From assembly GCA_965225715.1 (NCBI GenBank), contig CBDDBK010000002.1, forward strand, positions 372,001-436,000: 64,000 nucleotides of DNA, written 5' to 3'. A program made the position numbers and the translations under genes. The number at the start of each line of letters is the position of its first letter. Position 1 is the first letter of the stretch. The stretch is from CBDDBK01 sp965225715. Its GTDB lineage: Bacteria; Bacteroidota; Bacteroidia; Cytophagales; Flammeovirgaceae. Positions 36,901 to 45,306 of the stretch are shown here, in pieces. The notes under the pieces were generated by a model. The model saw only the letters and a list, made by a program, of their open reading frames with translations, searched no databases and was not told the origin of the DNA.

Positions 36901-38223
36901 TATCGTGACACTAGCATCAATACCGTTATAATCTACTCCATTAATAGCACCAATATCTGTAAAGGCATAAGGTAAAACTATATCATTACCACGAGGTGAA
37001 CTCAACGAAATGCTAAAAGTAATCTGTGTACTGCCTGTGTTTCCCTCGACAATACCGATATCACCTACAGACAAGATAGAAGCTATATCGTCATCTATAA
37101 TAGTAGCTATTCCGACAGTATCAGAAGATGTTAAGTTAATATCTCCAGTCAAAGGTGGTGAAACCGTCAAACTAAAAGTCTCATTAGGCTCTATATCAAG
37201 ATCTCCAATAACTGTAGCTGTTACAGTAGTCGTGGTATTTCCTGCCAATATTGTTACGGTGCTATTAGTACCTATATAGTCTGTAGCATTAACAGCAGAA
37301 ATGTCTGTAAAAGTGTAAGGTAAGACTATATTATTCGGAACAGAGAAATTTAAGACAATATCAAAAGAAATGATAGGAGAAGAGCCAGTGTTGCCTTCAC
37401 TTATATTAACATCACTAACAGATAAAATAGCAGGACTATTGTCATCTATAATGATCCCAATACCAATCGTATCAGAACCGATCAAATCTATGTCTACAGG
37501 ATCCGGATTTAAAACTATGTTAAAAGACTCATCACCCTCTATATCCGCATCGCCTATGATCGGAATACTTATAGTGACATCCAAATCACCAGAATTTATT
37601 GTTATGGAGCCCGGCGTACTTCCGTAATCAGTTCCGCCAATAGCTGTCCCATCCATAAATGTGTAGGGCACTATTATACTTTGAAAGCTGGGATTACTCA
37701 AACTAACCTCAAAATCTAAAGTAGCGCCAATGCCTGGAGCACCTTCTAAAACACTCTCATCTGATATCGTTAATATAGGCAAAGCATCATCATTCTCAAT
37801 AATACCGAATGCACTGCCGTCAGTAGGAGAGACTATAACAGGCTCGCCGCCCAACGCAGTAGGAAAGCTCAATGTTAAGCGAAAGGTATCATCTTCTTCA
37901 AAAGTGACATCACCAATTATAGAAACTGCAAAAGGAACAGTATCAGTATTTCTCAATCCAGCCGGAATAGTAACAGTAGTGTTCACCAACTGATAATCTT
38001 CAGATCCAGTAGCATTTAAGTCATCAGATTGTAAATTAACGGTAACATCTCCTGAACTAGTGTCACTTAAAACAATTCTAAAAGTTAAAAGTGTTTGTCC
38101 AGCATCCCCTTCTTCAAGACTTCCACCAAATATGCTAACAGTATCAGTTTGAGCTAATAAAAATGGAGAAAACGATACAAATAAAATGACAAGAGTCAAT
38201 AAAACTATAATTCTATTTTTCAT
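30931..38223 (-). CDS. Giant Calx-beta repeat adhesin with type IX (type B) sorting domain
   Basis: 2430 residues. A signal peptide ends at FLLAQ. About 18 Calx-beta domains of roughly 110-120 residues follow, each with an EGN/EGD loop and ending near IATIxxDD; the middle ones are nearly identical. Next come Asp-rich calcium-binding repeats of thrombospondin type 3 style (DSDGDGLSNAEE, DSDNDGIPDIEEG). The end is a gliding-motility C-terminal domain: LSPNGDNINDTWIIDGI, then VRIYNRWGQLVYE and FGTLIIKR, the type B sorting signal. It should be exported by the type IX system to the cell surface with the SprF and OmpA-like proteins encoded downstream. Ligand unknown. Confidence 0.93.
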   Translation of the reverse strand: MKNRIIVLLTLVILFVSFSPFLLAQTDTVSIFGGSLEEGDAGQTLLTFRIVLSDTSSGDVTVNLQSDDLNATGSEDYQLVNTTVTIPAGLRNTDTVPFAVSIIGDVTFEEDDTFRLTLSFPTALGGEPVIVSPTDGSAFGIIENDDALPILTISDESVLEGAPGIGATLDFEVSLSNPSFQSIIVPYTFMDGTAIGGTDYGSTPGSITINSGDLDVTISIPIIGDADIEGDESFNIVLNPDPVDIDLIGSDTIGIGIIIDDNSPAILSVSDVNISEGNTGSSPIISFDIVLNFSVPNNIVLPYTFTDISAVNATDYIGTNSTVTILAGNTTTTVTATVIGDLDIEPNETFSLTVSPPLTGDINLTSSDTVGIATIIDDDIASILSVGDIGIVEGNTGSTQITFSISLSSPRGNDIVLPYAFTDIGAINGVDYNGIDASVTISAGNTMTTVTATVSGDLSVEPDETFRLTLSPPSIDGINLGSSDTVAIVTILNDDVPSVLSINDVNITEGNVGVSNIVFIVSLTTPLAFDLNLPYTFRDFNATNGVDYVGVNNTVTIPSGSLLNTIRATVSGDLGVEANETFDLTISPPLTGDINLAASDTVGIATIIDDDAASILSVSDVSITEGNVGSPNVTFNILLSSPRGNDITLPYSFADITATNGVDYNGVDGSVTITAGNTMTTVTATVTGDLTIESSETFSLTVSPPSTGDINLTSSDTIGVATIINDDMASILSIGNLTLNEGNAGVQNITFDIELNTPRGVDIILPYVFADITATNGVDYNGVDGSVTLTAGNTMATVTAAITGDLLVEPNETFSLTISPPSTGDINLTSSDTVGIATIVNDDVASILSISDASVNEGNAGIQNITFNIELNAPRGVDITLPYTFADISATNGLDYNGTDGSVVITAGNLTAAITADVAGDLLVEPNETFSLTISPPLTGEINLTSSDTVGIGTIVSDDIASILSVSDASINEGNAGTQNITFNIELNAPRGANITLPYTFTDITATNGLDYNGTDGSATILAGNLMTTVTANVVGDLEIEGNETFSLTVSPPLTGDINLTSSDTVGIATILSDDIASILSVSDASIIEGNTGTPNITFDIELNTPRGVDITLPYTFTDITATNGVDYNGTNGSVTILAGNLMTTVTATVTGDRDIEPNETFSLTVSPPSIGDINLTSSDTVGIATIVDDDGPSILSVSDVNVVEGNIGNPTVTFDIELLTPVGVDITLPYIFTGLTATNGMDYDTTPGNITILAGNLKSTISTTIVADISVESNETFSVTVSPPSGGEINLVSSDTVGIATIVDDDATTILSVDDIVVDEGNIIGGSTVISFNVILNTAAADELILPYTFTDITAVNGDDYTVVSTTGMVTIASGNLSATVTALIIGDIDIESDETFSIAISLPMNGQINFVASDTIAIATIVNDDIASILSVDDFTTTEGSPGLLTNVSFNVSLDIPVATDLVLPYTFVDITATNGDDYNATSGTLTIIAGNTTGTINASILGDFVVEPNEFFRLIVSPPLTGEINLIASDTIGVVTIVNDDVASILSVADLTVTEGDAGLLQNISFNVILSSPSVDLILPYTFTDMTATGGDDYNAVSGTLIITSGNTTGTINASIVGDFRVEPDETFSLTISPPLTGAINLASSDTVSIATIVNDDLFSVFSISDVTVNEEDVGLTNMVFTLNQNGSSGDTVTVDYTTVDGSATTADNDYISKSGTFTILPTTQTTTSTNVTVQLVGDNRFERTDTFSLAFSNLVNGTFLNMDSVVLGIITNDDPMPTISVSDVSVSESNTGNTNVISFNLLLSNPSIDTIEVDYTTKDGTATLADNDYVELTPSIIRFDPDMTGGVVTTSVIGDDKFEADQVFNFVISNPVNSFITDSIATGTILNDDARPTITILDTSTFELDAGSSALTFSIILSNQSDEIVSVNYLTEDNTATVSDNDYVSINNSTIIFQPADTFETLTVDVIGDNKFEDDDILNIRLFDFINASLITKERAIGTILNDDPLPTANLVSDRDSISEASEELATFTVTLDRASYLPTMFKLTFDFQGDGGLDIDYTLASGINSPSGNQIIIPEDDLLGSINVSAIPDLVFEPNGEVLTVTLSEPINAIIGNDSIADLLIVNDLDVDSDGDGLSNAEELTLILSTDPGNPDSDGDGINDGVEVGGDVLNPINSDDDALINALDSDDDNDLILTINEDFNNDSNPLNDDNDQDGLSNYLDLDSDNDGIPDIEEGVFDVDGDRFTNYVDLDSDGDGLSDLIEGGGNDFNGDATVDNYIDFNNNGFTVQYDPTEDGTPLPLPDQDDDNIPDYLDIDESNNGLGFDTNGDNIADLVFYEGLSPNGDNINDTWIIDGINAYVENRVRIYNRWGQLVYEQKGYDSNQRVFEGKSNMGSLENGDLPDGIYYFVVQLGTNLPSEFGTLIIKR

Positions 38224-38319
38224 TTATACAGATATTATTGTAATAAAATTAGACTTGACCATATTTGATAATCAATATATTCTATAATTTTTAAAATTAG
38301 TATACAGCTATAAAGATAG

Positions 38320-38327
38320 CAAAAGTA
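38320..38327 (-). promoter_or_regulatory. TAnnTTTG element upstream of the adhesin
   Basis: On the minus strand TACTTTTG, 97 bases ahead of the adhesin start codon. It fits the Bacteroidota -7 element. No clear -33 box. The adhesin, SprF and OmpA genes have short gaps and may share this promoter. Confidence 0.45.
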
Positions 38328-38724
38328 AAAATTTGTTAATGTATAGCTAAATTATAGTTTTCTTAATTTAAATTATATTTATATATAATCACAAAGAAAA
38401 ATTTAATATTTAATATTAAATATTAAATAGATTTTATATAAAACTTTAAATCTTTTTTACAAAAATAAAGAAAATAATTAATGAAGTTTTAGAATTTTTT
38501 GATTTTAAACCTTAAAATATTATTTAAGTTTTTTATTAAACCAAATAACGTGCATACAACATATTTACTTAATCATAAAGTTTCTATAAATCCTATTTAA
38601 AAAATAAAATTATTTTATTAGACTCTATTTTATTAATGTATATATTTTGTAATAATCTGATTATTATATACTTAATAGAAAATTAGAGGAATCTAAAAGA
38701 AGTTAATTTAAATATTTAAGATAA

Positions 38725-38832
38725 TAGACGTCTATGTTATAAAATTTTATATGGATTTTAAATATTTGATTTTTAATAATTTATGTTTTCATATTTCTTA
38801 TTCGGTACAAAAAAAATAGTACATAGAGTCTA
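38725..38832 (+). repeat. MITE-like element, copy 2
   Basis: 108 bp with imperfect inverted ends TAGACGTCTATGT and ACATAGAGTCTA. Its inside (AAATATTTGATTTTTAATAATT, then poly-A) matches the copy at 44865-44980 over most of its length. It lies in a 738-base gene-free stretch (38224-38961) that otherwise shows no gene. Confidence 0.65.
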
Positions 38833-38961
38833 AATATTTAGTTTATTTTTATTTTTCATTTTAACTCCTTAAATAATCCTCCAATCTTTCTAACTTCCTA
38901 ATATCAAAGATATATATAAAACTTTGCTTTTTACTAAATTATATTTTTTTTAAAACACGAG

Positions 38962-41088
38962 TTAATAATAGAGATATAATTCTTTATTTATATTGATCAC
39001 ATCTTCTAAAGTTGTTGTTAAATCTATAAAACCTCTATTTTCTTGAGCTTTAATATTATTTTTTAAAGACATATAATTGGTTACTTTAACAGGTTTTTCT
39101 ATACGATTAATCTGAAAGAAAACAGCACCTCCTTGTTGAGTAAATAAAGGTTTGGAAATTTCATTTTCTTTAAGTTGAAAGATATGACCAAGGGCTTCAG
39201 CTGCCTGTCCTACCCCCGTAAGATTTAAAGCACCTAATTGCACATCTTGGTTTTCATAAACATTCCCATCTGGATATTTTTCTTTTAGAAAGGCTATGGA
39301 TTTTACAGAAGAAGCATTTTTTCGAAAGTCATTTTCTAAATAGTGTCTTTTTGCTTTATTTAATAAAATAGCTTTTATATTAGTTTCAAGTTCTTCAACA
39401 TTTTTATATTTTTCGTCATTTTTATTTTTTAAAGCCACTATCATAAAAGCATTATCTAAGTCAAAGATACTAGATACATCATTAATACCGGTCTTTTTCT
39501 TATACATCCAGTGAAAAACTTGACGCAAATTTGATCCAGTTAAATTATTTATTGACAGACTATTAGGAGAATTTATAACCGATTGAATTAGAAATATAGA
39601 GGAGTCACTAGTCTCATCTTTATATTTAGTGACATTTTCTTGTAAAGATTTATAATCAAGTTTTTCAGGAAGAAAATTGTTAGCAAGTTTATAAACTTGA
39701 TTAATAGTAGCATCACTAGGCACGATATTTATACCTATGCGGGCTATACTAAACTTTTCTTTTCGTTCGGTTTGCGTAACCCATAAAATATGGTAGGCAT
39801 TAGGTGTTATAATAAGTTTTGATACCAAACCAGGGGCACTAGCAGAAAAAAGTACTTTATCTATTTCGGGTTTTAATTTTCCTAATTGTCTCCATCCCAA
39901 GTCAATTTGCTTGTCATCACTATATTGAGTAGCTAATTGGTCAAAATCAGCACCTTCTTGTAAAGCATTTAAAATTGAATCTGCTAAATTTTTAAGTTCA
40001 ATAGTTTCTTCTTCTGTTTTAGTATTCAAATTGAAAAATATATGTTTAGCTCTGGCTATAGGTATGGTATCGGGTAAGATCTCTAAAATTTTATATAGCA
40101 TAAGATTTTTACTGTCCTTAGAGAACATTGGTCCATAAATTTTTCCTTGTTCTAAATCACTGTATATCAAATTATCTGTTATTTTTTCTACTGATAGTGT
40201 ATCAAAAAAAGATAAGCCAAAATCATCACTATTAATATTTATAAAAGAAGAATCATTTGAAGTTTCTTTGAAATCTGTTGTTAAATCTTCAAGATCATTT
40301 TTTAAGTCTTCTATATCTTCTTGACTGGCTTCAATGGGGAAATAGAGATATTCAATATTGCGTTTGGGTTCAGCCTTATATTGGTCTAAATGGTCTTTGT
40401 AATATTTTTTTATATCTTCTTGAGAAACATGAACTAATGAATCAACAATTTTAAAATAAGGCAAATAAAAATAAGAAACATTAGCTTGGGTGTTTCTAAA
40501 TATATATTCTTTTTCAGCTTCTGCTGTTGTGACTATACGGCTTAAAACAAATAAATTTTGATACTTAGTTTCTAAGCGGTTAACTTTTAAGTCCTTTTCA
40601 AATAAATCAAACTGTAAACGCTGCTCTTGAGGTATATTAGATAAATACTTTTTTATGAGATTTTTATCTACTTGACCTGTGCTATCTCTAAAATTATTGG
40701 CAAAGTTTGGATCAATATTATTACCTTGAATCATGTCAACCATTTCTTCATCAGTAACCATCAAGCCAAGCTCTTTATATTCTTCTTGAAAAACATATTT
40801 ATTAATTAATTTAATCCAGGCTTGATCTCTAATATTTACAGATATGTTTTCATCAACATTTGAACCTGTATATTCTTTATATCTCGCTTTAAGATAGTTG
40901 TATTCTTTTTCAAATTCAGGTAATTCGATTTCAGTACCATCAATTTTGCCAACATATCGTTTATTTGTACCTAAAATCCAAGAACTCGATGATAATATAT
41001 CACCTCCTAAAACAAACATACCTAAAGCGATAGCGATAATACCTACTGTCCATCCAGCATTTTCTCGTATTCTTGTAATGATTGCCAT
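38962..41088 (-). CDS. PpiD/SurA-type periplasmic foldase (peptidyl-prolyl isomerase)
   Basis: 708 residues. An N-terminal membrane anchor (about residues 13-35, WTVGIIAIALGMFVLGG) is followed by a SurA-like helical chaperone domain (PEFEKEYNYLK onward). A parvulin domain near residues 340-440 has ARAKHIFFNL, GADFDQLATQYSDD and DLGWRQLGKL. A further SurA-like helical part completes it. PpiD/SurA proteins help fold outer-membrane proteins emerging from Sec. The N-terminus and length match Bacteroidota proteins of this type. It is not in an operon with other recognisable folding factors. Confidence 0.92.
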   Translation of the reverse strand: MAIITRIRENAGWTVGIIAIALGMFVLGGDILSSSSWILGTNKRYVGKIDGTEIELPEFEKEYNYLKARYKEYTGSNVDENISVNIRDQAWIKLINKYVFQEEYKELGLMVTDEEMVDMIQGNNIDPNFANNFRDSTGQVDKNLIKKYLSNIPQEQRLQFDLFEKDLKVNRLETKYQNLFVLSRIVTTAEAEKEYIFRNTQANVSYFYLPYFKIVDSLVHVSQEDIKKYYKDHLDQYKAEPKRNIEYLYFPIEASQEDIEDLKNDLEDLTTDFKETSNDSSFININSDDFGLSFFDTLSVEKITDNLIYSDLEQGKIYGPMFSKDSKNLMLYKILEILPDTIPIARAKHIFFNLNTKTEEETIELKNLADSILNALQEGADFDQLATQYSDDKQIDLGWRQLGKLKPEIDKVLFSASAPGLVSKLIITPNAYHILWVTQTERKEKFSIARIGINIVPSDATINQVYKLANNFLPEKLDYKSLQENVTKYKDETSDSSIFLIQSVINSPNSLSINNLTGSNLRQVFHWMYKKKTGINDVSSIFDLDNAFMIVALKNKNDEKYKNVEELETNIKAILLNKAKRHYLENDFRKNASSVKSIAFLKEKYPDGNVYENQDVQLGALNLTGVGQAAEALGHIFQLKENEISKPLFTQQGGAVFFQINRIEKPVKVTNYMSLKNNIKAQENRGFIDLTTTLEDVININKELYLYY

Positions 41089-41180
41089 TTGTAACTTATA
41101 AATTAAAAATTTTTGAGCTTGAATAAATAAACTAATAGATTTTTTTATAACTATTATTGATTTTCAGTGATTTTTTATCT

Positions 41181-41230
41181 TAAAATAGACTCTATTGTTA
41201 AGATATTTATAAATTTTCAAGTCTATTTTA
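41181..41230. repeat. Inverted repeat upstream of the foldase gene
   Basis: TAAAATAGACT (41181-41191) and its exact complement AGTCTATTTTA (41220-41230) with a 28-base loop. The TAGACTCTATTGTT part resembles an end of the MITE seen at 44865, so this may be a decayed copy. Confidence 0.4.
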
Positions 41231-41972
41231 TTTTTTTAGTATTCATCTCTTTTAACCAATTCAAATATATATTTTGAGGCATCCTACGATAATCCAAATT
41301 ATAAATATGCAAATATAAATCTTCCACAGTTTTAAAAGCAAATTCATAGTTTTAATTATCTTTTAAATCATACTTGAAAGGTTGATGATAATCCCATAAG
41401 ATTGCTAAATTCTATAAAAATGGTATCCGTCATGACTTGAAAAATAGCCTTATATTTATTTATTTTGGCTTTATCTTTCCTTGGCAATTGGAATAAGTTC
41501 ACTTTGAAAAATTCGAAGTTGTTTACAACTTAAAATTTATAAGGCTAGAAGCAATTTGGTTCCAAGCTAGCCAATTTTGGACTTTCTTATCAAAAAACTT
41601 TCTAAATAGCTTGTTATCAAAACCTTTGTCTGACTGAAATAAAACATTTTGCAATGTATACCCCCACTTTTTTAAATCCTTTAACATCTTCTTGGTATAC
41701 CTTTTTACCTCATATAAATCATTTTTCCAAATTAATTTGTAAACAACTTCCTCCTTACAATAATGGCTTTTTTATCTATTTCAAAGGCTTTTTTTCTGAA
41801 ATAGCCAATCATAGATTGCATAGGGTAAGCATGTGAAGGAACGAAAATTGGCTAATATTTTAATAGAGATAAGTTTTTCCTCTAAAGAAATTTTATTTTC
41901 AACTAATTTTTTTGAAGCTCTTTTAACTTGATTTTTAGAATATTTAAATTCTTCCCAAAACATTTTTTTCAT
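41223..41972 (-). pseudogene. Decayed gene; N-terminal part resembles RelA/SpoT-domain proteins
   Basis: An ATG at 41972 overlaps the stop of the NfuA-like gene as ATGA and opens 63 codons. YSKNQVKRASKKLVENKIS and EEKLISIKILANFRS match the N-terminal region of small RelA/SpoT-domain proteins. The frame breaks at a run of seven A near 41796. Dropping one A continues FEIDKKAIIVRRK, as in that family. Further down, coding-like pieces lie in other frames: EVKRYTKKMLKDLKKWGY near 41700 and FAFKTVEDLYLHIYNLDYRR near 41330. They end at a stop at 41223. Either one heavily decayed gene or two merged remnants. The catalytic core is not recognisable. Confidence 0.5.
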
Positions 41973-42562
41973 ATTTGATTAGCTACAACCTCTTTTACTT
42001 CTGGTATAAACCGTTTCATCAAACTTTCTATGCCGGATTTAAGGGTTAAACTTGCTGAAGGACAGCCGCTACAAGACCCTTTTAGATTAACTTTTAAGAT
42101 TCCTGTATTTGAGTCAAAATGGTTAAAATCTATCGTTCCTCCGTCGCCCTCTACTGCTGGTCGGACATATTCGTTTAAAAGATCATTAATCTTCTGAATT
42201 AAAGGATCTTCATTTTCAGAACTATCGGACATTTTCTCTACTTTTTTAGGTTTATAGCCCTCTTGAAAAATAGGCTTATTCTCTTCCAAGTAGTTTTTTA
42301 AATAAACTCTTAGTTTATTGACAATCTCATACCAATCTACAGATTCAATCTTATTAATAGTTATAAAGTTGGTCATAAAAAAAACCCCTTTTACATAATC
42401 AAAATCAAAAAGCGATTCGGCTAAAGGTGAGATTTTAGCTTCTTCTTTATTTTTAAATTCAAAAACTTGTTCGTTTTTAATAAGCATAAAATCCAATACA
42501 AATTTCATAGCATTTGGATTAGGACTAAACTCAGTATAAATACTGACTCTTTTTTTTTTCAT
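41969..42562 (-). CDS. NifU/NfuA-like iron-sulfur cluster protein
   Basis: 197 residues. The N-terminal Nfu_N domain starts YTEFSPNPNAMKFVLD. The C-terminal NifU domain (about 120-195) has the cluster ligands Cys164 and Cys167 in KGSCSGCPSA, preceded by RPAVEGDGGTIDF. Such proteins carry a 4Fe-4S cluster and hand it to target enzymes in the cytoplasm. The two-domain layout is the usual Bacteroidota form. Its stop overlaps the start of a RelA/SpoT-like pseudogene by ATGA, so the two were once translationally coupled. Confidence 0.92.
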   Translation of the reverse strand: MKKKRVSIYTEFSPNPNAMKFVLDFMLIKNEQVFEFKNKEEAKISPLAESLFDFDYVKGVFFMTNFITINKIESVDWYEIVNKLRVYLKNYLEENKPIFQEGYKPKKVEKMSDSSENEDPLIQKINDLLNEYVRPAVEGDGGTIDFNHFDSNTGILKVNLKGSCSGCPSASLTLKSGIESLMKRFIPEVKEVVANQI

Positions 42563-42652
42563 TATTTTTTAAATAGTAAATAACTAACTTGATAAATAGT
42601 TGATTTGATGATTTTAATAATTTTATATTTTCAGTTTCATAGTTATAGTCAT

Positions 42653-42735
42653 GTCAATTGAAAAAAGGATTTTTAGAGGTTTTAATTCATTGGTTTTGAA
42701 AACGTCCGTTTCATGAAATAAAATAGCATTGCTAT
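42653..42735 (+). repeat. Dispersed intergenic repeat, copy B
   Basis: GTCAATTGAAAAAAGGATTT, TTAGAGGTTTTAATTCATTG, then AAATAGCATTGCTATAG at the end. Same block order as the other copies. The terminal ATAGC-ATT-GCTAT can form a 5-bp hairpin. It sits in the spacer between the DUF983 and NfuA genes. Confidence 0.7.
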
Positions 42736-42820
42736 AGCTGTTTAAAAAATATGAGTATATTTCTGAATTTCTTTTTTAAAACTTAATAAAATACTAAGAT
42801 CAAAATTTGTATCTTCTAAT

Positions 42821-43201
42821 TTACTGAAATTTTTTATCAAATTGAATATCACCAAATAAGTGAAGCATCAAACTTCGTGAAAAGCGAAAGTTTAAAGTCC
42901 AAATTAACAAAATGGTCGGTACGATAATAAAAAAATAAGTGCTTAGGAGTTTAGGGTTGAAAAAGATATTAATACTTAAAAATAGAGTTATAAGTACAAA
43001 AACGTTGATGGCATAACTTACATACATCGCTCCGATATAAAAACCAGGTTCTGGATAAAAATTAACCTTACAATGGGAACAATTATCATGAATTTTATGA
43101 AATTTTAAAATATTAAAAGCCTTATATTTAAATATATTAGCAATATTACAGCGAGGACATTTATTATTTAAAATAAGAAAAAACTGGTTAAATTTGGACA
43201 T
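42821..43201 (-). CDS. DUF983 family membrane protein
   Basis: 126 residues. The N-terminal part has two CxxC pairs (CPRC and CSHC), a likely zinc ribbon, followed by YPEPGFYIGAMYVSYAIN, which is the DUF983 signature. Two membrane segments follow (about 62-80 and 86-104). The tail RFSRSLMLHLFGDIQFD is typical. Function is unknown. Some DUF983 genes lie near cytochrome oxidase genes, but none is present here. Confidence 0.85.
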   Translation of the reverse strand: MSKFNQFFLILNNKCPRCNIANIFKYKAFNILKFHKIHDNCSHCKVNFYPEPGFYIGAMYVSYAINVFVLITLFLSINIFFNPKLLSTYFFIIVPTILLIWTLNFRFSRSLMLHLFGDIQFDKKFQ

Positions 43202-43380
43202 AATAAAATAAAATGTTAAACATATATTTGATTAAATTAATACATACAGTAGATTTTATATTCTAATATTTTTATCGCGTGTAAAAAAGTAATATATAGA
43301 GCCTAATAGAAGTGTTAAAAACCATAATTATTTTATAAGATGTTCTAATTTGCTTTCAATATATACTATACTATAAGAAA

Positions 43381-43538
43381 ACTTATATTGAAAAAGGATT
43401 TTTTTAAACACTTAGTTTATTGTTATAAATTTATACATAGTTATTAATAACAAAATTATAATACTATAGCAATACTATGTATTGAAAAATTCATCGATGA
43501 GTTAAAATTTTTAAAAATCCTTTTTTAAATGACATGAC
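43381..43538. repeat. Dispersed intergenic repeats, copies I (+) and H (-), head to head
   Basis: Copy I (43381-43440, +) starts TTGAAAAAGGATTTTTTTAA. Copy H (43461-43538, read on the minus strand) reads AAAAAAGGATTTTTAAAAAT, then TTTTAACTCAT and AGTATTGCTATAG. They face each other in the spacer between DUF983 and tatA. Upstream, 43202-43297 ends in ATATATAGAGCCTA and may be a decayed MITE copy. Confidence 0.55.
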
Positions 43539-43630
43539 TAATAAGAGATGCTTAAATTGCGAATTAAGTATAAAAAATAGTAAATCATTTAATTATCTGA
43601 TTATATTTCTCATTATTAAATATTAAAAAT

Positions 43631-43849
43631 ATGATTAATTATACTTTTATTTTACTCTTTGGATTTCCCGGTGGATGGGAATGGATTATTATTGCTTTAG
43701 TAGTTGTTTTACTCTTTGGAGCTCGAAAAATACCTGAATTAGCAAGAGGTGTTGGACGTGGTATTCGTGAATTTAAAGATGCAACTAAAGAAGTTACAGA
43801 ACAAATAGAAGATGCAGATAAAGAAACAGATAGAAAAAAACCTAAATAA
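43631..43849 (+). CDS. tatA: Sec-independent protein translocase TatA/E
   Basis: 72 residues. One membrane helix (WEWIIIALVVVLLFGARKIPE) precedes the hinge FGARKIPELARGVGRGIREF, the TatA/E signature, then an amphipathic helix and an acidic-basic tail ending DRKKPK. TatA oligomers form the pore that exports folded proteins with twin-Arg signals. tatC is not adjacent. A TATATTTC motif about 30 bases upstream may be its promoter. Confidence 0.93.
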   Translation: MINYTFILLFGFPGGWEWIIIALVVVLLFGARKIPELARGVGRGIREFKDATKEVTEQIEDADKETDRKKPK

Positions 43850-44033
43850 TTTGATAACCAATAGTTTTCAATTATAACTTTACTATAAAAATAAGAAAAG
43901 AATATTTTTCGTTGTCAACGATTTTAATACCTAAAAAATCTTTTTTCTATTTGAGATAACTATATATTATTCTATAATTAATTAATTTGTTGGAAGTTAC
44001 TGAATTATTGAAAATATAAAATAAGATTTAAAA

Positions 44034-44864
44034 TTATCTATATTTTGTAACAACTTGATGAATATCTAAAATAGGTTTTAAGAATTTTTCTAATTTGTTG
44101 ATATCCAGTTGACTGGCCGCATCGCAAAGTGCTTCATTAGGACAAGGATGTGTTTCTATAAAGATACCATCAATACCTGAAGCTGTACCAGCTCTAGCTA
44201 AAACATCTAAAAATTGACGCGCACCGCCATTTGGATCTGCACTTGGAATTCCATATTTTCGGATAGAATGCGTAACATCAAAAACAACTGGGTAACCTGT
44301 TTGTTGAAAGTGGTAAAAACTTCTTGGGTCAACGACTAAGTCATTATAACCAAAAGTATAACCTCGCTCTGTAAGAATGATATTATCATTTCCAGTAGAG
44401 CAAATCTTCTGGACTGGTTTTTCCATATTTTCAGGTGCTAAAAACTGTCCATGTTTAAGATTAATAGCTTTACCAGTCTTAGCTGCTTCTAATACTAAAG
44501 CTGTTTGCATGCAGAGATAAGCTGGAATTTGAATAATATCTAAAACTTCTGAAGCTGGTAATACTTGATCGGGATAATGAATATCTGAAAGTACAGGAAG
44601 ATCAAAACTATTTTTTATTTTTTGAAGTAGTTTTAGACCTTTTTCTAATCCAGGCCCTTGATAATAATCTACCGAACTTCTGTTATCTTTTAGGAAAGAA
44701 GATTTGTAGATAAGTGGGATATTTAACTTTTGGCTAACTTCTTTAAGTTTTTCTGCTGTACGCATCATAATACTTTCTGCCTCAATGACACAAGGTCCCG
44801 ATATAAGAAAAAGGTTATCAGCACCACAAATAATATTGCCAATTCTAATTTTCTTTTTACTCAT
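44034..44864 (-). CDS. kdsA: 3-deoxy-8-phosphooctulonate synthase (KDO-8-P synthase)
   Basis: 276 residues, the normal size. KdsA condenses phosphoenolpyruvate with arabinose-5-phosphate to make KDO-8-phosphate for lipopolysaccharide. LISGPCVIEAESIMMRTAE, YKSSFLKDNRSS, and FDVTHSIRKYG are canonical blocks. GGARQFLDVLARAG and the HPCPNEALCDAAS end are intact. No kdsB or kdtA is nearby. The start codon ATG is immediately preceded by the inverted end of a MITE-like element, so its promoter must lie inside or beyond that element. Confidence 0.96.
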   Translation of the reverse strand: MSKKKIRIGNIICGADNLFLISGPCVIEAESIMMRTAEKLKEVSQKLNIPLIYKSSFLKDNRSSVDYYQGPGLEKGLKLLQKIKNSFDLPVLSDIHYPDQVLPASEVLDIIQIPAYLCMQTALVLEAAKTGKAINLKHGQFLAPENMEKPVQKICSTGNDNIILTERGYTFGYNDLVVDPRSFYHFQQTGYPVVFDVTHSIRKYGIPSADPNGGARQFLDVLARAGTASGIDGIFIETHPCPNEALCDAASQLDINKLEKFLKPILDIHQVVTKYR

Positions 44865-44980
44865 TAGACTCTATATTGTAAAAATTTATAGTAAAGTTTA
44901 AAATTTTTAAATATTTGGTTTTCAGTAATTTATACTTTGTGTATTTTACCTTATGCAAAAAAAACAGAATATAGAGTCTA
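44865..44980 (+). repeat. MITE-like element, copy 1, abutting the kdsA start codon
   Basis: 116 bp bounded by perfect 13-bp inverted repeats: TAGACTCTATATT at 44865-44877 and its complement at 44968-44980. The TA at each outer end could be a target-site duplication. The inside is AT-rich with no coding capacity and matches the copy at 38725. Confidence 0.75.
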
Positions 44981-45306
44981 TTGTAATTAACTGTTTAAAT
45001 AACAGTAGCTCTCTGACTTTAAAAAAGGCAACCTATTAAAAACTGATAAATTAAATATATAAAATATAAATATGTAAATATTTTATTATCAATAACTTAC
45101 TTAATTGAAATTATCAAACTATTGAATAAAAGAAAAATAACAGATACGAATAATTAAATTAGTATTGCTGTTTTATCAAAAAAACTTAACTCTCAAAGAT
45201 AGGTATTTTGGTTAAGAATATTCAAGTGAAGTTTTTTTTTTACATTTTTATAAATTTTAACCGTATTTAAAATTACAGTATCCATTTTAGCTTTTATCCT
45301 ATTTAC

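Noticed and set aside
32789..37993. Series of about 80-100-codon plus-strand frames opposite the adhesin
   Set aside because: Shadows of the periodic Calx-beta coding sequence: they repeat with the domain period.
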